Shown: positions 16,303 to 26,727 of the stretch, piece after piece | Numbering within the stretch: position 1 is the stretch's first letter | Layout of the letters: each line of letters opens with the position of its first letter | NCBI RefSeq assembly: GCF_024181725.1 | Contig: NZ_CP028908.1 | Location: forward strand, 62,001-126,000 | Source of the DNA: Bradyrhizobium sp. WD16 | GTDB taxonomy: Bacteria > Pseudomonadota > Alphaproteobacteria > Rhizobiales > Xanthobacteraceae | DNA: 64,000 nucleotides | Direction: 5' to 3' | Made by a program: the position numbers and the translations under genes | Notes under the pieces: generated by a model | The model's database searches: none | The model's input: only the letters and a program-made list of their open reading frames with translations | What the model was told of the DNA's origin: nothing

Positions 16303-17412
16303 ATGGAAGGCGGCGTGATCACGCCCGCGCCAGCTTTGGTGCGCTTTAGCGGCATCCAGAAGACCTACGACGGCGAGCACCTCGTGGTGAAGAACCTCGA
16401 CCTCGACATCAGGAAGGGCGAGTTCGTCACCCTGCTCGGCCCTTCGGGTTCGGGCAAGACGACGACGCTGATGATGCTGGCGGGCTTCGAGGTTCCGACC
16501 CATGGCGAGATCTACCTTGCCGACCGGCCCATCAAGAACATGCCGCCGCACAAGCGCGACATCGGCATGGTCTTCCAGAACTACGCCCTGTTTCCGCACC
16601 TGACGATCGAGGAAAACGTCGCCTTCCCGCTGTCCGTCCGCAAGATCGACAAGGGGGAGGCGCGGGAGCGCGTGCGGACGGCGCTGCGCATGATCAGGCT
16701 GGAAAACCTGGCGCACCGGCGGCCGGGGCAGCTGTCCGGCGGCCAGCAGCAGCGCGTCGCGCTGGCCCGCGCGCTGGTTTTCAACCCGCGTCTTGTGCTG
16801 ATGGACGAGCCGCTGGGCGCCCTGGACAAGCGCCTGCGCGAGCAAATGCAGCTTGAGATCAAGCAACTGCACGAGACGACGGGCATCACCGTCGTCTACG
16901 TCACCCACGACCAGGGCGAGGCGCTCACCATGTCGGACCGCATCGCCGTGTTCAACGACGGGATCGTGCAGCAGATCGACAAGCCCGACGCACTGTACGA
17001 GCGCCCGGTGAACAGCTTCGTCGCCAACTTCATCGGCGAGAACAACGTGCTGGCCGGCACCGTCGAAAATATCGAACGGGGATATTGCCGCGTCGCCCTG
17101 GCCGCCGGCGGCTCCGTCGTGGCCCGGGCGGTCAACGTGGCCGGCGCCGGCGCCGCCACCTCGCTGTCGGTGCGGCCGGAGCGGATCTCCATCCTCGCGG
17201 ACAGGGCCGCCACCGAGGGGCCGAACCGCCTGCCGGCAACGGTGCAGAACACCATCTACCTCGGCGACCACGCGCTGGCCGTGCTCCAGGTCGCCGGCAA
17301 CGGCGAGTTCATGGTCAAGCTTCAGCCGGGCGCCCACGGAGGCCTGAGCCATGGCCAATGCGTGTCCATCACCTTCCGCCCCGAGGACTGCCTGGCCCTT
17401 GATCCCGCATGA
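16303..17412 (+). CDS. Spermidine/putrescine-type ABC transporter, ATP-binding protein
   Basis: A 369-aa PotA-like ATPase that powers uptake through the two permeases that follow. Walker A GPSGSGKTT (about residues 47-55), the Q-loop region, signature LSGGQQQRVALARAL, Walker B LVLMDEPLGALD and the switch His in VTHDQGEAL are all present. The C-terminal third (SLSVRPERISIL) is a TOBE domain. AGGAGGACGC before ATG 16303 is a strong ribosome site. It is the first gene of a four-gene operon (ATPase, binding protein, two permeases). The substrate could be a polyamine or a related amine; the sequence alone does not decide. Confidence 0.93.
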   Translation: MEGGVITPAPALVRFSGIQKTYDGEHLVVKNLDLDIRKGEFVTLLGPSGSGKTTTLMMLAGFEVPTHGEIYLADRPIKNMPPHKRDIGMVFQNYALFPHLTIEENVAFPLSVRKIDKGEARERVRTALRMIRLENLAHRRPGQLSGGQQQRVALARALVFNPRLVLMDEPLGALDKRLREQMQLEIKQLHETTGITVVYVTHDQGEALTMSDRIAVFNDGIVQQIDKPDALYERPVNSFVANFIGENNVLAGTVENIERGYCRVALAAGGSVVARAVNVAGAGAATSLSVRPERISILADRAATEGPNRLPATVQNTIYLGDHALAVLQVAGNGEFMVKLQPGAHGGLSHGQCVSITFRPEDCLALDPA

Positions 17413-17497
17413 TCGAACGCAGCCGTCGGCTCCCGGGCGATCGGGCCTCGACGCATCACCTCCAGGACGCAACCCTGCACGAGAAGGAACGAAGACG

Positions 17498-18547
17498 ATG
17501 TCGAAGCTCGAGGTAGCGCTGGGATTCGTCGTGACGTTCAGCGCCGGCATTGCGCTGGCCACCGCCGCCCATGCGCGTGACCTGACCGTCGTGTCGTGGG
17601 GCGGCGCGTACCAGGATGCCCAGAAGAAGGTTTATTTCGAGCCGTTCAAGAAGCTGACCGGCGAGCCGATGAACGACGAGTCCTGGGACGGCGGCATCGG
17701 CGTGCTGCGCGCCAAGGTGCAGGGTGGCGCCGCCACCTGGGATGTCGTCCAGGTCGAGAGCGAGGAACTGGCCGCCGGCTGCGAGGAAGGCCTGTTCGAG
17801 AAGATCGATTACGCGAGGATCGGTGGCGAGGCCGCCTATCTGCCGCCGGCGGTCGACCCCTGCGGCGTCGGCGCCATCGTCTACGACTTCGTTCTCGGCT
17901 ACGACAAGGACAAGCTGAAGGACGCGCCGAAGAGCTGGGCCGACTTCTTCGACACCAGGACCTATCCGGGCAAGCGCAGCCTGCGTCAGGGCCCGAAGAC
18001 CACGCTGGAGATTGCCCTCATCGCCGACGGCGTCGCGCCGAGGGACGTCTACAAGGTGCTGGCCACCGACGAGGGCATCGAGCGCGCCTTCAAGAAGCTC
18101 GATACCATCAAGAACGACATTGTCTGGTGGAAGGCCGGCGCCCAGCCGCCGCAGCTGCTCGCGTCCGGCGAAGTGGCGATGGCTTCGGTCTACAACGGCC
18201 GCATCGACGCCGCGAACAAGAGCGAGAAGAAGAACTTCGGCATGGTATGGGATGGGGCGCTCTACACCCTCGACAGCTGGGTCATCCTGAAGGGCAGCCC
18301 GAACAGGGACGCCGCCTACAAGTTCCTGGACTTCGTCGGCAAGGCGGAGAACCAGGCCAGGCTGTCGGAGAACATTGCCTACGGCACCTCGAACAAGGAC
18401 GCTGTGGCCCTCCTGCCGCCGACCGTGCTGACGGACCTGCCGACCGCGCCGGACAACATGAAGAACGCCGTGGAGATCAACGTGACCTTCTGGCTGGAAA
18501 ATATCGACCGTCTGACCGAGCGCTTCAACAAGTGGGCGGCGAAATAG
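17498..18547 (+). CDS. ABC transporter periplasmic substrate-binding protein (PotD-type)
   Basis: A 349-aa exported binding protein. The start at 17498 follows GAAGGAACGAAG, and residues 1-27 form a signal peptide ending ATAAHARD; an upstream extension would bury it. The mature protein opens LTVVSWGGAYQDAQ, the usual first strand of polyamine-type extracellular binding proteins (family 1/8 fold), and contains DVVQVESEEL and the hinge YVFTLDSWVIL-like segment ALYTLDSWVILKGS. It is encoded between the ATPase and the permeases, so it delivers the ligand to them. Confidence 0.92.
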   Translation: MSKLEVALGFVVTFSAGIALATAAHARDLTVVSWGGAYQDAQKKVYFEPFKKLTGEPMNDESWDGGIGVLRAKVQGGAATWDVVQVESEELAAGCEEGLFEKIDYARIGGEAAYLPPAVDPCGVGAIVYDFVLGYDKDKLKDAPKSWADFFDTRTYPGKRSLRQGPKTTLEIALIADGVAPRDVYKVLATDEGIERAFKKLDTIKNDIVWWKAGAQPPQLLASGEVAMASVYNGRIDAANKSEKKNFGMVWDGALYTLDSWVILKGSPNRDAAYKFLDFVGKAENQARLSENIAYGTSNKDAVALLPPTVLTDLPTAPDNMKNAVEINVTFWLENIDRLTERFNKWAAK

Positions 18548-18681
18548 CCCGCTCCCAGGTGACCCGAGGGCGGTCGGCGCGAAGGGGGACAGGCAAAGGA
18601 CCGACACCGTGACCGTCTCTTCCCCTCCTCGCGGCATGCCCTGGAGCGGGTGCGAGAGATATTGATGAAAAGGCTCGACCG

Positions 18682-19944
18682 ATGACGGCTGCGCTCTTGA
18701 CCGGCGCCGACAAACCGACCGAGGTGCCGCTGAAGCGCCGCCTGAAACGGGCGGAGCGGGGGCGCCAGTTCAAGGCATTGGCGCTGATCCTGCCACTTCT
18801 CCTGTTCCTGCTCTTCACCTTCCTCGGTCCCCTCGCCGGCATGCTCCGGCGCTCGGCCGACGACTGGGAGGTGCGTCGGATCCTGCCGCACACGGTGGCG
18901 GCGCTGGCCGACTGGGACGGCAAGGACGTCCCGGACGAACAGGCCTTCGCGGCGCTGGCGGGCGACATCCAGGCGGCGCGCGCCGCCGCGACCGTCGCCA
19001 TCGCATCCAAGCGGCTGAACTACGCACTGAACGGCTTCCGCACCATCCTGGCCGGCACCGCGCGCAACCTGAAGGCTGTGCCGGCGCCCGGCACGGCCAC
19101 GGAGACGCTGCGCAGGATCAATCCGGCCTGGGGCGAACGCGCCACCTGGGCTGCGATCAAGGGCGCCAGTGGCCCAATGACCGGCTTCTACCTGCTGGCG
19201 GCGCTCGACCTGACCCGGAACGTGGACGGCGCGATCGTCGCGGCCTCGCCGGATCAGGCCATCTACCGCGACGTGTTCGCCCGCACCTTCGCCATCAGCT
19301 TCGGCGTCGCGGCGCTCTGCCTGATCCTGGGCTTCCCGGTCGCCTACCTGCTGGCGACGCTGCCGCCCGGCCGGTCGAACGTGCTTATGATCTTCGTTCT
19401 GCTGCCTTTCTGGACTTCGCTCCTGGTCCGGACCTGCGCCTGGATCGTGCTGTTGCAGCGCGAGGGCGTGGTCAACGACGGCTTGCGCTGGCTGGGCATC
19501 GTCGACGAGCCGCTGCGCCTGATCTACAACCGCTTCGGCGTCTATGTGGCGATGACCCACGTTTTGCTGCCCTTCATGATCCTGCCGCTCTACAGCAGCA
19601 TGAGGGCGATCTCGCCGGCCTATATGCGTGCCGCCGCATCGCTCGGCGCGTCGCCGGTCACCGCCTTCCTGCGGGTCTACCTGCCGCAGACGCTGCCCGG
19701 CATCGGGGCGGGAAGCCTGCTCGTCTTCATCCTGGCGCTCGGCTACTACATCACGCCGGCGCTCGTCGGCGGCGCCGCCGATCAAATGATCAGCTACTTC
19801 ATCGCCCTCAACACAACCGAAACGGCCAACTGGGGCCTGGCCTCGGCGCTGGGTGCGGTGCTGCTGCTCGCCACCCTGGTGCTGGCCGCCGTCTACGGAA
19901 AGCTGGTCCATGGGCAGCAAGTCACGGGAGGAATGAAGAATTGA
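18682..19944 (+). CDS. ABC transporter permease (PotB-type)
   Basis: A 420-aa inner-membrane subunit. It has one N-terminal membrane segment (residues 32-53), a long periplasmic loop of about 150 residues, then the five-helix BPD_transp_1 core starting near FARTFAISFGVAALCL. The EAA loop that docks on the ATPase is AYMRAAASLGASPVTAFLRV. The extended first loop is typical of the PotB/HtmB branch. The TGA overlaps the TTG start of the next permease, so the pair is translationally coupled. Confidence 0.92.
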   Translation: MTAALLTGADKPTEVPLKRRLKRAERGRQFKALALILPLLLFLLFTFLGPLAGMLRRSADDWEVRRILPHTVAALADWDGKDVPDEQAFAALAGDIQAARAAATVAIASKRLNYALNGFRTILAGTARNLKAVPAPGTATETLRRINPAWGERATWAAIKGASGPMTGFYLLAALDLTRNVDGAIVAASPDQAIYRDVFARTFAISFGVAALCLILGFPVAYLLATLPPGRSNVLMIFVLLPFWTSLLVRTCAWIVLLQREGVVNDGLRWLGIVDEPLRLIYNRFGVYVAMTHVLLPFMILPLYSSMRAISPAYMRAAASLGASPVTAFLRVYLPQTLPGIGAGSLLVFILALGYYITPALVGGAADQMISYFIALNTTETANWGLASALGAVLLLATLVLAAVYGKLVHGQQVTGGMKN

Positions 19945-20771
19945 GCGGCAACCCTTCCCCCCGCACGCCCAGCCAGCGCATCGCGTGGACCACGACCATT
20001 GTCGCATCCACGCTGGTGTTCATCTTCCTGATGGCGCCGATCCTGGCGATCATGCCGCTGTCGTTCAGCTCCGGCTCCTACCTGACCTATCCGCTGCCGG
20101 GCCTCTCGTTGCGCTGGTACCAGGACTTCATCAGTTCCCCACGCTGGATGACGTCGCTGAAGAACAGCATGATCATCGGCGTCGCCTCGGCCCTGCTGTC
20201 CATGGTGCTCGGCACCCTGGCCGCGCTGGGTCTCGCGCAGTGGAAGAGCAAGTTCAAGCCGCTGGTGCTGGCGGTGGTGCTGGCGCCGGTCGTCGTGCCC
20301 GGCGTCATCACCGCGGTCGGCCTGTACTTCTTCTTCGCCCCGATCGGGCTTACCGGCAGTTACCTGGGGTTGATCCTGGCCCACACCGCGTTGGCGACGC
20401 CCTTTGTCGTGATCACGGTCAGCGCAACGCTGCAGAGCTTCGATATGAACCTGGCGCGCGCCGCGGCCTCGCTCGGCGCCTCGCCGCTCTACGCTTTCCG
20501 CCGGGTGATCCTGCCGCTGATCCTGCCCGGCCTGGCGTCGGGCGCGCTGTTCGCCTTCGCGACCAGCTTCGATGAGGTGGTGATCGTGCTGTTCATGGCC
20601 GGGCCGGAGCAGCGCACCTTGCCCCGCGAGATGTTCAGCGGCATCCGCGAGAACATCAGCCCGACCATCACGGCGGCGGCGGTGATCCTGACGACGGTGT
20701 CGGTCATCCTGCTCGCCACCATGGAAGGCTTGCGCCGGCGCAACGAACGGCTGAAGGGCGGCAACGCTTGA
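19941..20771 (+). CDS. ABC transporter permease (PotC-type)
   Basis: A 276-aa second permease with six membrane helices and the EAA motif NLARAAASLGASPLYAFRRV. The start is a TTG at 19941 that overlaps the previous stop (ATTGA), preceded by GGGAGGAATG; no ATG is better placed, and the family length (about 265-275) agrees. The heterodimer with the preceding permease forms the translocation path. Confidence 0.92.
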   Translation: MSGNPSPRTPSQRIAWTTTIVASTLVFIFLMAPILAIMPLSFSSGSYLTYPLPGLSLRWYQDFISSPRWMTSLKNSMIIGVASALLSMVLGTLAALGLAQWKSKFKPLVLAVVLAPVVVPGVITAVGLYFFFAPIGLTGSYLGLILAHTALATPFVVITVSATLQSFDMNLARAAASLGASPLYAFRRVILPLILPGLASGALFAFATSFDEVVIVLFMAGPEQRTLPREMFSGIRENISPTITAAAVILTTVSVILLATMEGLRRRNERLKGGNA

Positions 20772-20872
20772 TCGGCTTCCGTCGCCGTCGCCGGCGCGGC
20801 GTCATCGCTCTCGGCGTCTGATCGCCGGTTTTCCCGTCGGCGCGCCGATGGGACGCGGACCCGGGCTACGGT

Positions 20873-22201
20873 TCATTCCACCCTCGCCGGATCGCGAAGC
20901 GGATGCGGGGCGCATTCGACGACAGCGACGATCTGATTGATTTCGAGAAGCGGCCGGGAAAAGAAACCGAGGAGACTGACGCATCCGCCGGCCAGCCCCA
21001 TGACGACGAACAGCCAGCGAATCCCGATCAACTCGCCGAGCGGCGTGGCGATCGCCAGGCCGACGGGCGCCGCCAGGCCCATGATCGTGCTCAGGAGCGA
21101 AAGGACGCGGCCCTGCAAATGATTGGGCACCGTCATCTGCAGCAGGGCGGTGAGGGGGGCGTCACCCATGACGAAGGTGATGCCGCTCACGGCCCACCAT
21201 ATCAGCGCCAGCCAAAACAGATGGCCGGGCATCAGCCCGGCAAGCGCAAGGCTGAAACACGAGACGGCGAGCCCCCACAAGATCCATCGCATCTGTGGCC
21301 GACGAGCGAGCATCGTCATCGCGATGCCGCCGGCCAGCATGCCGACGCCGCCCAGGCCTTCCATCAGGGCCACCTCGCCGACGCCGCCGCCGAAGTGCTC
21401 CTTGACGAGAAGCGGCACGAGGGTCGCCGACGGCATGATGACGAGCACGACCCCGCCAAGCAACCCGTAGAGCCGACGCAGGCCCGGGTCATCCCGGACC
21501 AGATGCACGCCCTCCCTGAATTCGGCCCACAGGCTGGTCTTCCCCGCCGGGCGTGTGACCGGCTGCGGGATGCGATAGATCAACAGCGGAATAATTCCAA
21601 GCACGGCAGTCCCGACGTCGATGCCAAGCGCCAGACCGAGCGGCAGCACGCTGATCGCAGTCGCACCCAAAGGGGCGGCGGCAATCGTCATCAGGGCCAG
21701 CAGTGTCTGGTTCAGTCCCGCTGCGCGCGGAAGGAAGTTCGACGGCACCAGCATGGCCGTGCTGGACCCGGCCGCCGGGGTCTGGAAGGCCTGCATGGCG
21801 CTGCGGATGAACATCATCGCATAGACGTGCCAGAGCTCGATCCGACCGGTGAGAAACAGCGCGATCAGCGCCGACATGCAGAGCGCGCTGATGGCATCGG
21901 CGCCGATCATCAACAGGCGGCGGCTATAGCGATCGGCGAACGTTCCCCCGAGCGGACCGAGGAGTGCTTGGGGCAGCAGTGCGGCGAAGCCGGCCGAGGC
22001 CAACGCGGCGACGCTGCCGGTCGTATCGGCAATCCACCACAGCAGGACGAACTGTGTCAGCGCCGACCCGACCAGGGAAAGCGCCTGTCCGATAAAGATC
22101 GCCCAATAGCGCGGCTGCCAGCCGGGTCCCGGACCGGTTGCCGAAGGACGGTCGATCGCCGAGCCCGGCGCGAATTTGGAAGTCTCGACACGACTGGTCA
22201 T
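20873..22201 (-). CDS. MFS transporter (EntS/DrugA-type)
   Basis: A 442-aa member of the major facilitator superfamily with about twelve membrane helices. The first helix begins YWAIFIGQALSLVGSALTQF, the typical opening of the MFS_3/enterobactin-exporter (EntS) and macrolide-efflux group, and loop 2-3 has GPLGGTFADRYSRR. I chose 22201 because GGGGGTGG precedes it; a start at 22231 would add ten residues. Substrate unknown. It is convergent with the ABC operon and lies just downstream of the RND operon, in the same direction, with 140 bp between them. Confidence 0.85.
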   Translation of the reverse strand: MTSRVETSKFAPGSAIDRPSATGPGPGWQPRYWAIFIGQALSLVGSALTQFVLLWWIADTTGSVAALASAGFAALLPQALLGPLGGTFADRYSRRLLMIGADAISALCMSALIALFLTGRIELWHVYAMMFIRSAMQAFQTPAAGSSTAMLVPSNFLPRAAGLNQTLLALMTIAAAPLGATAISVLPLGLALGIDVGTAVLGIIPLLIYRIPQPVTRPAGKTSLWAEFREGVHLVRDDPGLRRLYGLLGGVVLVIMPSATLVPLLVKEHFGGGVGEVALMEGLGGVGMLAGGIAMTMLARRPQMRWILWGLAVSCFSLALAGLMPGHLFWLALIWWAVSGITFVMGDAPLTALLQMTVPNHLQGRVLSLLSTIMGLAAPVGLAIATPLGELIGIRWLFVVMGLAGGCVSLLGFFSRPLLEINQIVAVVECAPHPLRDPARVE

Positions 22202-22340
22202 ACCACCCCCGGACCGCGACATCTGCGACAAGCCGCTGATTGCGCGAAAACGGCAATCGCGGTCAAGGCGCTGCGGAGCATCGGCGGCCGCTTGCCCCGG
22301 CGCCGCCCGCGCAAATTCGCAAATGCCTCTCCCGCACGCC

Positions 22341-25300
22341 TCATTCGGCCGCCTCGTTCGCGCCAGCCGCGACCTTCCTGTTGCGCGAGCCGAACCGTTT
22401 CATCACGACGACGTAGAAGACCGGCACGAACAGGACCGCGAGGACGGTGGCGGAGAGCATGCCGCCGAACACCCCGGTTCCGATCGCATGCTGGGTCTCG
22501 GCGCTGGCGCCCCGCGCGAGCATCAGCGGGACGACGCCGAGGGCGAAGGCAAGCGACGTCATCAGGATCGGCCGCAGCCGGAGCCGGGCAGCCTCGACGA
22601 CGGCGTCCCCGAATTCCCGCCCCTCCGCAACCAGGCTCCTGGCGAACTCGATGATGAGGATCGCGTTCTTGGCCGACAGCCCGATGACGGTGATCAGCCC
22701 GACCTTGAAGAACACATCGTTTTCAAGCCCGCGAATCTGAACGGCGAGGACGGCGCCGACAATGCCGAGAGGCACGACCAGCATGACCGAAAGCGGGATC
22801 GACCAGCTTTCATACAGAGCCGCCAAGACCAGAAACACCACCAGCATCGACAGCGCGAGCAGGATCGGCGCCTGCGACGCGGAATCCTTCTCCTGCAGCG
22901 ACTGTCCGGTCCATTCGACCACGAAGCCGGCCGGAAGCCGGGCGGCGAGCCGCTCCATCTCCGCCATGGCGTCGCCGCTGGAGACGCCTGGCGCGGCGTT
23001 GCCGGCAACGCGCGCCGCGGGATAGCCGTTGTAACGCACGAGTTGAAGCGGCTCCTCGCCCCACACCGGTGTGATCACCTCCGACAACGACACCATGCCC
23101 CCGGCGTTGTTGCGGACATGGAGCTTCAGAACATCGTCGATCTGCATGCGGTTTGGCGCATCCGCCTGCACGATCACCTGCTGCAGCCGTCCGGCATTCG
23201 GAAAATCGTTCACATAGGTCGACCCCATCGCCGCGGTCAGGGTGTCGCTGATCATGGCGAAAGACACGCCGAGGGCTTCGGCCTTCTGGCGGTCGATCTT
23301 CAGCCTCACGCTCGGTCCGTTCGGCAGACCTTCGGGATAGACGCCGCTGACGAGTGTGCTTTGCGCGGCAAGCTGCAGCAGTTTGGCTTGAGCCGCCATC
23401 AGTGCGGAATGGTCGCGACCGGCGCGGTCTTCAAGCCGCAGCGAGAACCCGCTGGAGGTGCCCAGGGCCTCGATCGCCGGCGGTTTCATGCTCATGACCG
23501 TGCCCTCGGGAACCTTGGCCATCGCCGCGGTGGCGGCGGCGACCTCGTCGCCGACGCTCGCCTCCCGTTCGCTCCAATCCTTGAGGCTCGTGAACGACAT
23601 CGCCGCGTTCGATCCGGAGCCGGAGAAGCCAAAGCCGATGATGGACGTGTTGCCGGCAACGGCCGGCCGCGTGGCGACGTAAGCATCGTATTGCTTGACG
23701 ATGTCCAGGGTTCGTTCGGCCGTCGCGTCGGCCGGCAGCGTGAAGCTCGTCATGAAGTTGCCCTGATCCTCCACCGGGACGAACGATGACGGCAACCGCA
23801 TGTAGCCGTAGGCGAGCACGGCGACGATGACGGCATAAAGAACCATCATGCGCCCCGTCCTGCGGACCAGCGCCGCGACCCAGCCGGCGTAACCTTCCGT
23901 CATCCGGTTGAAAGTCCGGTTGAACCAGCCGAAGAAGCCTTTCTTCTCGTGATGGCCGGCGCCGATCGGCTTGAGCAGCGTGGCGCAGAGCGCGGGAGTC
24001 AGCGTCAGCGCCAGGAACGCTGAAAACAGGATCGACACCGCCATCGACAGGGTGAACTGCCGATAGATCGCGCCGACCGAGCCGCTCGCCAGTCCCATCG
24101 GAATGAACACTGCGGACAGAACGAGGGTAATTCCGATGATCGCGCCGATAATCTCCTTCATTGCCTTCCGGGCGGCTTCTTTCGGCGGCAGGCCCTCGGC
24201 CGCCATGATCCGTTCGACGTTCTCGACCACGACGATCGCGTCGTCGACGACGATACCGATCGCGAGGACCATGCCGAACATCGTCAGCACGTTGATCGAA
24301 TATCCGGCCATCCACATCACCGAGAAGGTTCCGAGCAGCGCGATCGGCGCAACGATGGCCGGGATCAGCGTGTATCGGATGTTCTGGAGGAACAGCAGCA
24401 TCACCAGAAAGACGAGCGCCATGGCCTCGATCAGCGTATGGACGACCTTCTCGATCGAGATCTTCACGAAGGGGGCGGTATCGAAGGCGATGGCATAGCT
24501 CATCCCTTCCGGCATGGCCGGCGCGAGTTCGGCAAGGCGCGCATAGACGGCCGCGGCGGCGCGGACGGCATTGGCGCCCGGCGCCAACTGGATGCCTGCG
24601 GCCGTGGCCGGCTTGCCATTTTCACGGGTCGCAAAGCCCGTGCTCTGCGCGCCGAGTTCGACGCGGGCGACATCGCCCAAAACCAGCTTGGAGCCGTCAC
24701 TTTCGGCGCGCAGAACGATCGCCCTGAACTCCTCGGGCGTCTGCAGCTGTCCGTGCACGGTCAGCGGAATACTGACTTTCTGTCCGGAGACCGTCGGCTC
24801 CGCGCCCACCCTGCCCGGCGCGATCTGGGCGTTCTGCGCCTGGATCGCACCCGTGATCTGGGCAGGCGACAGCGAATGGGAAACCAGCTTGGCGGGGTCG
24901 ACCCATACGCGCATCGCCGTTTCGGAACCGAAGGTCTGGACGCGGCCGACGCCTTCCACGCGCTTCAGCTCCTGCACGATGCGCCGCGCCATATAATCGC
25001 CGAGCGCGAGTTCGTCGTACTCGCCGTTGCGCGAGCTGAGCGTCACGATCATCAGGAAGTCGGAGGCGGCCGATTCGACGGTGACGCCCATGCGACGAAC
25101 CGCCTCGGGAAGGCGCGGTTCAATCGCCTTGAGACGGTTCTGGACGTCGACCTGGGCCAGGTCGGCAGCGGTGCCCGGCTTGAACGTCGCGGTGATGCTT
25201 GCGGTGCCGGATGTATCGACGGTCGATTCGAAATAGAGCAGGTTCTTGACGCTCGACAATTCCCTTTCGATCAGCATGACGACGCTGTCGTTGATCGTCT

Positions 25301-25463
25301 GCGGTGTCGCCCCCGTATACGTCGCATAGATGCTCACACTGGGGGGAGCGATCGTCGGAAAGCGCGACACCGGAAGCTGCGTCACGGCGATTGCGCCGAC
25401 CAGCGCGATGAAGATCGCGATGACCCAGGCGAACACGGGGCGATCGATGAAGAACTGGGACAT
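22341..25463 (-). CDS. RND multidrug efflux pump, inner-membrane transporter (AcrB/HAE1 type)
   Basis: A 1040-aa proton-driven exporter that works as a trimer with a periplasmic adaptor and an outer-membrane channel. It starts MSQFFIDRPVFAWVIAIFIA, has twelve predicted membrane helices in two halves, and carries the paired proton-relay Asp in GIVVDDAIVVVENVERI. The conserved PVEDQGNF stretch precedes the second periplasmic domain. The adaptor gene is upstream with an 18-bp gap. No outer-membrane TolC-like gene is present here. A motif shared with the two-component system at 29.6 kb lies upstream of the operon. Confidence 0.95.
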   Translation of the reverse strand: MSQFFIDRPVFAWVIAIFIALVGAIAVTQLPVSRFPTIAPPSVSIYATYTGATPQTINDSVVMLIERELSSVKNLLYFESTVDTSGTASITATFKPGTAADLAQVDVQNRLKAIEPRLPEAVRRMGVTVESAASDFLMIVTLSSRNGEYDELALGDYMARRIVQELKRVEGVGRVQTFGSETAMRVWVDPAKLVSHSLSPAQITGAIQAQNAQIAPGRVGAEPTVSGQKVSIPLTVHGQLQTPEEFRAIVLRAESDGSKLVLGDVARVELGAQSTGFATRENGKPATAAGIQLAPGANAVRAAAAVYARLAELAPAMPEGMSYAIAFDTAPFVKISIEKVVHTLIEAMALVFLVMLLFLQNIRYTLIPAIVAPIALLGTFSVMWMAGYSINVLTMFGMVLAIGIVVDDAIVVVENVERIMAAEGLPPKEAARKAMKEIIGAIIGITLVLSAVFIPMGLASGSVGAIYRQFTLSMAVSILFSAFLALTLTPALCATLLKPIGAGHHEKKGFFGWFNRTFNRMTEGYAGWVAALVRRTGRMMVLYAVIVAVLAYGYMRLPSSFVPVEDQGNFMTSFTLPADATAERTLDIVKQYDAYVATRPAVAGNTSIIGFGFSGSGSNAAMSFTSLKDWSEREASVGDEVAAATAAMAKVPEGTVMSMKPPAIEALGTSSGFSLRLEDRAGRDHSALMAAQAKLLQLAAQSTLVSGVYPEGLPNGPSVRLKIDRQKAEALGVSFAMISDTLTAAMGSTYVNDFPNAGRLQQVIVQADAPNRMQIDDVLKLHVRNNAGGMVSLSEVITPVWGEEPLQLVRYNGYPAARVAGNAAPGVSSGDAMAEMERLAARLPAGFVVEWTGQSLQEKDSASQAPILLALSMLVVFLVLAALYESWSIPLSVMLVVPLGIVGAVLAVQIRGLENDVFFKVGLITVIGLSAKNAILIIEFARSLVAEGREFGDAVVEAARLRLRPILMTSLAFALGVVPLMLARGASAETQHAIGTGVFGGMLSATVLAVLFVPVFYVVVMKRFGSRNRKVAAGANEAAE

Positions 25464-25481
25464 GATGCTGAGGCTGTACTG

Positions 25482-26648
25482 TCAGTCGGCGGCCTGCGCG
25501 GCGGTCGCGCTGAAGGGCACGGCATCGACGACCGCGTCGTTCTTCGCGCGTTCCTGTCCTTGCACCACCACCGTCTCGCCGGCTTGCAGGCCGGACGTCA
25601 CGATGTAGCGCCGGTCCACAATCTCGCCGAGACCGACCACGCGCAGCGCGGCCCGCTTGCGATCGTCGACGACGACGAGTTGCGGCGTTCCGGCCGGATC
25701 TCGGACCACCGCCTCCTGCGGCACCAACAACGCATTGTGTCTGACGCCGCGCGGCATTCGGGCGCGGACGTACATGCCCGGAAGCAGGATCCGATCCGGA
25801 TTTTGAACCTCGACACGGACCGTGACACTTCCCGTGCCGGGATCGACGCTGATATCTGAGAACAATGCGCGGCCCGTGACCGGATACGCCTTGCCGCTGG
25901 CGGCGACAATCGCCACCGGCAGCTTGGAGGCGTCGTCGAGTTGCCCCGACCGGCCGGCCTCCCGGATCGCGTCGATCCGGGAGGCCGGCTGGCGGACATC
26001 GACATAGACCTGGTCGATCTGCTGGATGGTCGCCAGAGGAGTCGTCGAGGACACCGATGCGAGCGCGCCTTCGCTGACCAGGGCCTGCCCGGTTCGTCCC
26101 GAGATCGGCGCCCGAACCGTTGCAAACGCCAGATCGAGGTTCTTGCGCTGGAGCGCTGCCTGGGCTTCCGCGACATTTGCCTTCGCCTGAGCGACATCCG
26201 CCGCGGCGTCGTCATAGGCCTCGCGGCTGATCGCATTGGTTGGCACCAGTTGCTTTGCGCGGTCGAACCTGCCTTGGGCGCGGACCAGCCCCGCTTCGAC
26301 GCGCTGAAGCGCCGCAACCGCGCTGCCGACCTCTGCCTTGAAGGCGTCGGAATTGATTTGAAACATCGCCTGGCCGGCCTCGACCTCGGCGCCCTGCTCG
26401 AACAGCCGCTTTTCGAGGATTCCACCAACCTGCGGCCTGATCTCCGCGGTTCGGAACGCCGCGACCCGCCCCGGCAACTCGTCGACAAGGATCACTGTTT
26501 CCGGTTTGACCGACAAGACGGTGACGCGCGCCGGCGGCGCTCCAACCTGCGCGCTGGTTTCGTCGGATTGCGGCTGGCCGCAGCCCGCCAGGCCAAGCGC
26601 CGCCAGGATAGCGAGCAAGCTGCCGGGAGAACGAAGTTGAGACGTCAT
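25482..26648 (-). CDS. RND efflux periplasmic adaptor (MFP) lipoprotein
   Basis: A 388-aa adaptor that links the RND pump to an outer-membrane channel. Residues 1-23 are a lipoprotein signal ending in the lipobox LAGC, so Cys23 should be lipidated. The family order is visible: barrel-sandwich start with PGRVAAFRTAEIRPQVGGIL, a long alpha hairpin (residues about 95-165, Ala/Gln rich), then the beta-barrel and membrane-proximal parts. It is first in the operon with the pump. The 5' region contains the 26-bp motif at 26728-26753, 80 bp before the start. Confidence 0.93.
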   Translation of the reverse strand: MTSQLRSPGSLLAILAALGLAGCGQPQSDETSAQVGAPPARVTVLSVKPETVILVDELPGRVAAFRTAEIRPQVGGILEKRLFEQGAEVEAGQAMFQINSDAFKAEVGSAVAALQRVEAGLVRAQGRFDRAKQLVPTNAISREAYDDAAADVAQAKANVAEAQAALQRKNLDLAFATVRAPISGRTGQALVSEGALASVSSTTPLATIQQIDQVYVDVRQPASRIDAIREAGRSGQLDDASKLPVAIVAASGKAYPVTGRALFSDISVDPGTGSVTVRVEVQNPDRILLPGMYVRARMPRGVRHNALLVPQEAVVRDPAGTPQLVVVDDRKRAALRVVGLGEIVDRRYIVTSGLQAGETVVVQGQERAKNDAVVDAVPFSATAAQAAD

Positions 26649-26727
26649 TCATGGATCCGCATCGGCGGCAGTGCGACCAACGCACGGCCCCGTCACCGCC
26701 GATTGCCGCGCGACCGTTGGCGTCTCG